Origin: CAZESH01 sp964514665
GTDB taxonomy: Bacteria > Bacillota > Bacilli > Paenibacillales > KCTC-25726
Length of the DNA: 11,172 bases
NCBI GenBank assembly: GCA_964514665.1
Contig: CAZESH010000129.1
Span: 1 to 11,172 of the forward strand
Direction: 5' to 3'
Shown here: in pieces, positions 6,916 through 11,172 of the stretch
Layout: every line of letters begins with the position of its first letter
Numbering within the stretch: position 1 is the stretch's first letter
Notes under the pieces: generated by a model
The model's database searches: none
The model's input: only the letters and a program-made list of their open reading frames with translations
Told to the model about the DNA's origin: nothing
Program-made: the position numbers and the translations under genes

Positions 6916-7179
6916 TCAGCCGTTGTCCAGTGAATTGGATGCGGAAGAAAGCTTGAAGCCACTGTAAGCACGAATTCTTATTCGGACATGTTAAAGAATG
7001 GTATATATCGAAGGGAGTGTTACAGACAATTCAGATGGGGAAGAGCGTTTGAACCGATGAAGCGCCTCGCATGGTTTTCGCAGTTGGCTGCCGTTATCCA
7101 TCAAGGGAAGGAACAACAGCAGCTGTTCTGAAAGCGGAGAATAGAGTCTTTCCTTAATCAGCGGGAAGGGGGCATCCAT
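6916..7179 (-). pseudogene. Possible remnant of a RelE/HigB-like (DUF891/Gp49-type) toxin gene
   Basis: A 62-codon frame runs from ATG 7179 to TAA 6991-6993, nine bases after the stop of the 58-residue gene and without a ribosome site. Its text LLLFLPLMDNGSQLRKP followed by SELSVTLPSIYTIL resembles the core of phage-type RelE/HigB toxins, which carry a G-x-x-LR-x-P segment and then an ELRVxLP-IYRILY strand pair. In the same frame, past the TAA, another 24 codons include IRAYSGFK, placed where such toxins have a conserved GF-x-KKT segment, before TGA 6916-6918. Together this suggests a decayed gene with an internal stop. No antitoxin with a helix-turn-helix is visible downstream. The resemblance is by eye and weak. 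The plus strand of the same stretch also has a 60-codon open frame without a start, so this may simply be non-coding. I see nothing else between 6846 and 7188. Confidence 0.28.
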
Positions 7180-7188
7180 TTTGGCAAC

Positions 7189-7365
7189 TTATTTGCTCCA
7201 GTTCGGGTGTTTAAAAATGTGTGAAACGAGATTGCCCAGCATTTTTTTAATTTGAGTGAAGTGTGCCATTCTTTTTTGGATATCGGCTTTCAACTCCAAA
7301 ACCGTTTCTTCTTGGTTCGCATCCCATATGGCCAAGGCTTGTTTTCTGTATTTCGTCTCATTCAT
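7189..7365 (-). CDS. Hypothetical small protein, 58 aa
   Basis: The start is ATG 7365-7363 (MNETKYRKQALAIWDANQEE), nine bases after GGAGGTG; an in-frame GTG four codons upstream overlaps that site and is rejected. The protein is basic, soluble and mostly helical in appearance, with ELKADIQKRMAHFTQIKKML in the middle and HIFKHPNWSK at the end. There is no signal peptide, membrane segment or known motif, and I do not recognise it. What argues for a real gene is its control region: TATACA, 17 bases, TATAAT (7423-7451), a 21-bp palindrome over the -10 box, and a cre site just downstream of the predicted start of transcription. The leader would be about 50 bases. It is divergent from the sugar transporter operon, so CcpA and perhaps a sugar-responsive repressor may control it. 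Confidence 0.55.
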   Translation of the reverse strand: MNETKYRKQALAIWDANQEETVLELKADIQKRMAHFTQIKKMLGNLVSHIFKHPNWSK

Positions 7366-7396
7366 ATAAACGAACACCTCCGCATAACCGGATTAT

Positions 7397-7410
7397 TGCA
7401 AACGCTTACA
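7397..7410. promoter_or_regulatory. cre site (CcpA operator) in the leader of the leftward small gene
   Basis: TGCAAACGCTTACA, with its flanking T on each side, fits the Bacillus cre pattern WTGNAARCGNWWWCAW at every position. It lies about 7-20 bases downstream of the predicted leftward transcription start (near 7416), where bound CcpA/HPr-Ser-P would block the polymerase. It is over 200 bases from the rightward gene, so its main target is probably the 58-residue gene. Confidence 0.6.
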
Positions 7411-7412
7411 TA

Positions 7413-7433
7413 TTACATATAAATTATATGTAA
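7413..7433. promoter_or_regulatory. 21-bp perfect palindrome over the leftward -10 box (candidate operator)
   Basis: TTACATATA (7413-7421) and TATATGTAA (7425-7433) are perfect reverse complements separated by AAT. The right arm contains the bases of the leftward TATAAT box, and the cre site lies three bases away. Spacing and symmetry suit a dimeric repressor, but the bound protein cannot be named and AT-rich palindromes also arise by chance. Confidence 0.45.
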
Positions 7434-7451
7434 AGAATTAAAAAATGTATA
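7423..7451 (-). promoter_or_regulatory. Sigma-A promoter for the 58-residue gene
   Basis: On the minus strand TATACA (7446-7451, four of six consensus bases), a 17-base spacer and TATAAT (7423-7428, six of six) form a good vegetative promoter. Predicted transcription starts near 7416 and reads leftward through the cre site. Confidence 0.55.
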
Positions 7452-7586
7452 CCTTTTCATGGACAAGATTTTTCATTAAGCGATGATCGCTAACTAATTT
7501 CGTAATAAAGCTGCAAAATATCAATAGCATTGTCATTTTTATCAATCAAAAGATAAAAAAGTAAATCCATTTTGAGAATTTGGCTA

Positions 7587-7615
7587 TTTCTTCATAATCG
7601 GATCATACCCATAAT
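7587..7615 (+). promoter_or_regulatory. Candidate sigma-A promoter of the sugar ABC transporter operon
   Basis: CATAAT (7610-7615, five of six consensus bases) is preceded at 17 bases by TTTCTT (7587-7592), a poor -35 element. Transcription would start near 7622, inside the perfect cre site at 7621-7634. An alternative is TTGAGA (7572-7577) with the CATAAT at 7593-7598, but its 15-base spacer is short. A weak -35 could mean that an activator is needed. Confidence 0.35.
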
Positions 7616-7620
7616 AAAAA

Positions 7621-7634
7621 TGTAAACGCTATCA
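7621..7634. promoter_or_regulatory. Perfect cre site (CcpA operator) in front of the sugar ABC transporter operon
   Basis: TGTAAACGCTATCA matches the consensus TGWAANCGNTNWCA at all positions. It sits 26 bases before the ATG of the solute-binding protein gene, at or just after the predicted transcription start, the usual position for catabolite repression by CcpA with HPr-Ser46-P. This predicts that the importer is switched off during growth on glucose. Confidence 0.75.
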
Positions 7635-7660
7635 TGCACTGATAAGGAGGTCTGAGTTTT

Positions 7661-9325
7661 ATGAGCAAAAAGCAATCCCGACTATCCGCCATGATTGTCA
7701 TCCTGATGCTGGTCAGTTTGCTTGCCGCATGCAGCAGTTCCAAAGATACTTCTCAAAGCGCGGAAACGGGCAAGGCGGATGGAGGGGCATCCTCGAAGCA
7801 GACAACTCCGGAAAATTCCGGCGACGGAAAAGTGTATCCGCTCAAAACAGACAAGACGTTATCGTATTGGATGCCGTTTCCCGGCAATGTGAACGGCGTG
7901 AAGTCGAAGCTCGACGACATTCCATTTTTCCAGGAATGGCAGAAGCGGACGGGAGTCAAGCTGAAGCTCACCTCTCCGGCGATCAATCAGGAAAAAGAGG
8001 CGCTGAATGTGATGCTTGCTTCCGGCGAACTTCCCGACATGATCGAGTACAATTGGGCCGATTTCCCCGGCGGTCCGGAGAAGGCGATCAAGGACGGCTA
8101 CATTCTCAAGCTGAATGACCTGATTGACAAGTATGCACCGAATTTAAAAAAGTACTTAAAAGAACATCCGGATTTCGACAAACAGATCAAGACAGACGAC
8201 GGCAGCTATTATGTCTTTCCGTTCATACGCGGCGACAGCAGCTTGCTGGTATTCAACGGCCCGGTCATTCGTCAGGATTGGCTGGATAAGGTGAAGCTGC
8301 CCGTACCGGTAACGATTGATGACTGGTATGCGACTTTGAAAGCGTTCAAGGATCAGTTGGGCGTGCAGGCGCCGCTCACCTTTGAAAGCACGCCGACGGC
8401 ATTATCCGACCTGAATAACGGAGCATTCGTAGGCGCTTTCGGGATCAATCGCGGATTTTACATCGACGACAACAAAGAGGTGCAATTCGGACCGATTCAA
8501 CCGCAGTACAAAGACTTCTTGGCCACATTCCGCAAATGGTACGCGGAAGGATTGATCGATAAGAATATCGCCACGGTCGACCGAAAAACCGAGGATGCCG
8601 ATATCGCCTCCGGAATTTCCGGAGCGACGATCACTTATGCCGGCTCCGGAATCGGCAAACTGACGCCGACACTGGTGAGCAAGGATGCGAATGCAAAGCT
8701 GGTTGCCGCTCCTTATCCGGTATTGAAAAAAGGCGACAAGCCGATGTTTGGACAGATGGATTTTCCATATGCCAAGACCGGCAGCGTAGCGATTACGACA
8801 ACCTCCAAAAATCCGCAGCTCGCCGCGCAAATGCTCGACTTTGCTTACAGCGACGAGGGCCATATGTTCTTCAACTTCGGTACCGAGGGAGTCAGCTACA
8901 ACATGGTCGACGGTTATCCGAAATATTCCGATCTGTTGATGAAAAATCCGGATAATCTGGCCCCGGCTCAAGCCATGTCGCTTTATATTCGCGCCAACTA
9001 CAACGGTCCGTTCGTACAGGATAAACGCTATATCGAGCAGTATTATACGATGCAGAGCCAGAGGGACGCCGCTTTTGACATTTGGAACACGGACATGGCC
9101 AAACACCAAATGCTGCCGGTATCCGCGACACCGGATGAAAGCTCGGAATTGGCTTCGATCATGAACGATGTGCAGACGGCAGTCGACGAAATGTCGCTGA
9201 AGATCATTCTCGGCGCGGAGCCGCTCGATTCGTTCGACAGCTATGTAAGCAAGATCAAGTCGCTTAATATTGAGCGAGCGCTTGAAATCGAGAGGAGCGC
9301 GCTCAAGCGCTACAATAGTCGCTAG
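7661..9325 (+). CDS. Extracellular sugar-binding lipoprotein of an ABC importer (LplA-like)
   Basis: The 554-residue protein has a type II signal peptide, MSKKQSRLSAMIVILMLVSL, with lipobox LAAC, so Cys24 should be lipidated. A Ser/Gly/Thr-rich linker (25-55) then leads to the binding domain. LPDMIEYNWADFPGG at 124-138 and GPVIRQDWLDK at 200-210 are typical of large family 1 solute-binding proteins of the LplA group, common in Paenibacillus and relatives. The role is to capture an oligosaccharide or sugar derivative outside the membrane and hand it to the two permeases downstream; the ligand cannot be read from sequence. The start is firm: AAGGAGGT at 7644-7651, nine bases before ATG. Upstream are a cre site and a weak sigma-A promoter. 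A stable stem-loop follows at 9343-9377, before the first permease, which may let this subunit be made in excess. GC content is visibly higher than in the radical SAM region. Confidence 0.93.
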   Translation: MSKKQSRLSAMIVILMLVSLLAACSSSKDTSQSAETGKADGGASSKQTTPENSGDGKVYPLKTDKTLSYWMPFPGNVNGVKSKLDDIPFFQEWQKRTGVKLKLTSPAINQEKEALNVMLASGELPDMIEYNWADFPGGPEKAIKDGYILKLNDLIDKYAPNLKKYLKEHPDFDKQIKTDDGSYYVFPFIRGDSSLLVFNGPVIRQDWLDKVKLPVPVTIDDWYATLKAFKDQLGVQAPLTFESTPTALSDLNNGAFVGAFGINRGFYIDDNKEVQFGPIQPQYKDFLATFRKWYAEGLIDKNIATVDRKTEDADIASGISGATITYAGSGIGKLTPTLVSKDANAKLVAAPYPVLKKGDKPMFGQMDFPYAKTGSVAITTTSKNPQLAAQMLDFAYSDEGHMFFNFGTEGVSYNMVDGYPKYSDLLMKNPDNLAPAQAMSLYIRANYNGPFVQDKRYIEQYYTMQSQRDAAFDIWNTDMAKHQMLPVSATPDESSELASIMNDVQTAVDEMSLKIILGAEPLDSFDSYVSKIKSLNIERALEIERSALKRYNSR

Positions 9326-9342
9326 TGAATCCGGCCGGATCG

Positions 9343-9377
9343 ACAGGCGGGGAGATGATCGTTTACTCTCCGCCTGT
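9343..9377 (+). terminator. Intercistronic stem-loop between binding protein and permease (attenuating or mRNA-stabilising)
   Basis: ACAGGCGGGGAG (9343-9354) pairs with CTCTCCGCCTGT (9366-9377) over 12 bp with one G-U wobble and an 11-base loop. The tail is TTAAATCTT, too weak for full termination. Such structures after solute-binding protein genes commonly protect the upstream mRNA or cause partial termination, raising binding protein over permease. Confidence 0.6.
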
Positions 9378-9426
9378 TTAAATCTTCAATCGCAAAAAAA
9401 GTTGGTTAAAGGAGGGAGCGGATGGA

Positions 9427-10392
9427 ATGAGCTTGCGCAATAGCATGGACTTACCGACAGCAGAGGGCTCCGCCATGCCGGCGACAAGCCGGAATAGAAT
9501 CAAAAAGGATTTCAGGGCCAATAAATATTTGTATTTGATGATGCTGCCGGTCCTTGCGTATTATCTCATCTTCCACTACGGTCCGATGTACGGGGCGCTC
9601 ATCGCCTTTAAAGATTACACCCCGATGAAAGGGGTTTGGGGCAGCGAGTGGGTCGGCTTCAAACACTTTCAGGAATTTTTCGGCAGTTATTATTTTGCAC
9701 GGATCTTGAAGAATACTTTGCTGATCAGCTTATACTCGCTTGTTTTCGAGTTTCCCATGCCGATTTTGCTCGCTTTGCTGATCAATGAAGTGCGCAGGCA
9801 AAAATTTCGCAGGGTCGTGCAGTCGATCACCTATATGCCGTATTTCATATCCATGATCGTCATTTGCGGAATGATCAAGGATTTTACGAACGGCGGCGGA
9901 TTGATCACCAGCATGCTGCAATTTTTTGGAGGTGACGGGACTTCGCTGCTTCAGAAGCCGGAATGGTTTCGACCCATTTATGTGCTGTCGGAAATTTGGC
10001 AGAAAATCGGTTGGGAGTCAATCATTTATTTGGCCGCGTTAATGACGATTGATCTGGAGCAGTATGAGGCGGCGCGGATTGACGGCGCTTCGCGACTGAA
10101 ACAAATGCTGCATGTGACGCTGCCCGGGATCATGCCAACGATTGTGATCATGTTCATATTACGGATGGGGAATTTGTTGAACGTCGGGTTCGAAAAAATC
10201 ATTCTGCTCTACAATCCGATAACATATTCGACGGCGGATGTGATTTCCTCGTTCGTTTACCGCAAAGGGCTTTTGGAATTCAACTGGAGCTTCAGCGCCG
10301 CAGTGGGATTGTTCAATTCGGTGATCAATCTCGTGCTGCTGGTGATTGCCAACCGCCTGAGCCGGAAGATCAGCGGCAGCAGTTTGTGGTGA
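9427..10392 (+). CDS. ABC sugar importer permease, first subunit (LplB-like)
   Basis: This is a 321-residue integral membrane protein. A charged N-terminus (1-30) is followed by a first helix at about 34-52, and then segments near 96-118, 135-150, 195-208, 235-255 and 290-310, the six-helix plan of MalF-type permeases. The cytoplasmic EAA loop that docks on the ATPase is EQYEAARIDGAS at 211-222, with LP at 232-233. YLMMLPVLAYYLIFHYGPMYG and YMPYFISM at 136-143 are typical of LplB proteins. No ATPase gene lies between or beside the transporter genes seen here; related systems borrow a shared MsmX-type ATPase. AAAGGAGG at 9408-9415 precedes two ATGs. The nearer one (9422) reads ATG-GAA-TGA and stops at once, so ATG 9427 is used. 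It lies 101 bases after the binding protein gene and 19 before the next permease. Confidence 0.93.
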   Translation: MSLRNSMDLPTAEGSAMPATSRNRIKKDFRANKYLYLMMLPVLAYYLIFHYGPMYGALIAFKDYTPMKGVWGSEWVGFKHFQEFFGSYYFARILKNTLLISLYSLVFEFPMPILLALLINEVRRQKFRRVVQSITYMPYFISMIVICGMIKDFTNGGGLITSMLQFFGGDGTSLLQKPEWFRPIYVLSEIWQKIGWESIIYLAALMTIDLEQYEAARIDGASRLKQMLHVTLPGIMPTIVIMFILRMGNLLNVGFEKIILLYNPITYSTADVISSFVYRKGLLEFNWSFSAAVGLFNSVINLVLLVIANRLSRKISGSSLW

Positions 10393-10411
10393 AGGGAAGG
10401 AGGATCGGAAC

Positions 10412-11172
10412 ATGAAGCAAAATGCCGGATTCGGGGACATTCTTTTTGACATCTTTATCTATGCTTTCTTGATCTTTCTGATGATCGTCACACTCTATCC
10501 ATTAGTGCATGTGGCTTTCGCTTCTGTCAGCGAAGCGGACCGAATTATTGCCCATAAAGGCCTCCTGCTGCATCCGCTCGGGTTTAATCTGGCTGCTTAT
10601 AAGAAAGTATTCTCGAACCCCGCGATTGCCATCGGATATGCCAATACCCTTTTTATCGTTGTCGCCGGAATTGTCGTCAATATCGTGATGACCTCGCTCA
10701 GCGCTTTCGTGCTATCGAGAAAAAATGTGCTTTGGAACAACGCTTTCATGTTCTTCATTGTGTTCACGATGTTCTTCAGCGGCGGGTTGATTCCCATGTA
10801 TCTGATCGTCAAGGGTCTGGGCCTGATCGATTCGCTCTGGTCGACGGTGCTTCCGTTTGCCGTCAACACGTTTCAACTGATCATCATGAGAACCGCATTT
10901 ATGGCGATTCCGCTTGAGCTGGAAGAGTCGGCCAAAATGGACGGCGCCAACCACTTCACCGTCCTGTGGCGCATCGTCATTCCCTTGTCGCTTCCGGTCA
11001 TCGCCGTCATTACCTTGTACATCGCGGTAGAGAAATGGAACGGCTGGTTTTACGCATCCGTATTTATTCGCAACCGCGATTTGTTTCCACTGCAGCTCGT
11101 GCTGCGAGAAATTCTCATCGCCAACTCCACCGACGCCATGTCCGGGCAGACCGCCGGCGATCAATACCAGAT
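10412..11172 (+). CDS. ABC carbohydrate importer permease, second subunit (YtcP/LplC-like), 3' end outside window
   Basis: ATG 10412 is eight bases after AAGGAGG (10397-10403) and opens a frame with no stop up to the right edge, giving 253 complete codons of a family usually about 290-300 residues. Hydrophobic segments lie at about 13-38, 73-99, 110-135, 143-158 and 187-206. The EAA loop is ELEESAKMDGAN at 169-180, followed by RIVIPLSLP. FFSGGLIPMYLIVKGLGL at 121-138 is a hallmark of YtcP/LplC permeases. With the preceding permease it should form the heterodimeric channel of the importer. It is co-transcribed with the two upstream genes, 19 bases after the previous stop. The missing part is the last membrane segment and tail. 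Nothing looks frameshifted in the visible portion. Confidence 0.92.
   Translation, partial: MKQNAGFGDILFDIFIYAFLIFLMIVTLYPLVHVAFASVSEADRIIAHKGLLLHPLGFNLAAYKKVFSNPAIAIGYANTLFIVVAGIVVNIVMTSLSAFVLSRKNVLWNNAFMFFIVFTMFFSGGLIPMYLIVKGLGLIDSLWSTVLPFAVNTFQLIIMRTAFMAIPLELEESAKMDGANHFTVLWRIVIPLSLPVIAVITLYIAVEKWNGWFYASVFIRNRDLFPLQLVLREILIANSTDAMSGQTAGDQYQ

Noticed and set aside
7479..7491. 13-base palindrome AGCGATGATCGCT
   Set aside because: Six-base arms are expected by chance several times in 11 kb, and it is not tied to a clear promoter element.
7536..7559. AT-rich hairpin (TTTTTATC with GATAAAAA)
   Set aside because: The stem is weak and almost all A-T, has no gene ending at it, and is likely a chance product of the AT-rich intergenic sequence.
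8402..9109. Long minus-strand open frame of 235 codons over the binding-protein gene
   Set aside because: It is a shadow of the GC-rich coding strand: no ribosome site, no motif, and the plus-strand gene is certain.
1..11172. CRISPR array, tRNA, rRNA, complete insertion sequence or phage genes
   Set aside because: No regularly spaced repeats, cloverleaf-like sequence, rRNA-like sequence or transposase/integrase motif was seen in reading either strand.

Overview
The window looks like chromosomal DNA from a spore-forming Firmicute, most likely Paenibacillaceae. The evidence is a complete spore germinant-receptor operon in gerK order (A-C-B), a YheC/YheD-type ATP-grasp protein linked to the spore coat, strong AAGGAGG-type ribosome binding sites, CcpA (cre) sites, and an LplA/LplB/YtcP-type sugar importer without its own ATPase. 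No rRNA, tRNA, CRISPR array, prophage or complete insertion sequence is visible. All family assignments were made by reading motifs, not by database search.

Layout. (1) 1-582: the C-terminal third of a GMC-family flavin oxidoreductase, cut by the left edge. (2) 580-670: a long imperfect inverted repeat that carries the stop codons of both convergent neighbours. (3) 668-4391, minus strand: gerKA-gerKC-gerKB, the three subunits of a nutrient germinant receptor, behind a candidate forespore sigma-G promoter. (4) 4580-5716, plus: a radical SAM/SPASM protein of the TIGR04053 type. It is divergent from the ger operon, and its 3' end overlaps a convergent 76-residue conserved-looking small protein. 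(5) 5986-6830: a doubtful 37-codon ORF running into a terminator-like hairpin, then a short YheC/YheD ATP-grasp gene on the minus strand that starts at TTG. (6) 6916-7365, minus: a possible broken toxin-like remnant and a 58-residue unknown gene. (7) 7366-7660: a regulatory intergenic region with two cre sites, a 21-bp palindrome over a consensus TATAAT, and a likely rightward promoter. (8) 7661 to the right edge, plus: a lipoprotein solute-binding protein and two permeases of a carbohydrate ABC importer, the last cut by the right edge.

How they work together. The ger genes encode one membrane complex that senses nutrients in the dormant spore, and the YheC/YheD protein also fits late sporulation, though it is a separate transcription unit. 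The ABC genes form one operon: a surface lipoprotein captures an oligosaccharide or a related sugar derivative, and the two permeases carry it across the membrane, powered by an ATPase encoded elsewhere (MsmX-type in relatives). The perfect cre site next to the probable transcription start predicts glucose repression. The leftward small gene sharing the intergenic region also has a cre site just after its predicted start, so both sides may respond to carbon source.

I see no clearly new multi-gene system. The best leads are the radical SAM gene with its overlapping small neighbour, the inverted-repeat element at 580-670, and the promoter/palindrome/cre arrangement of the 58-residue gene.
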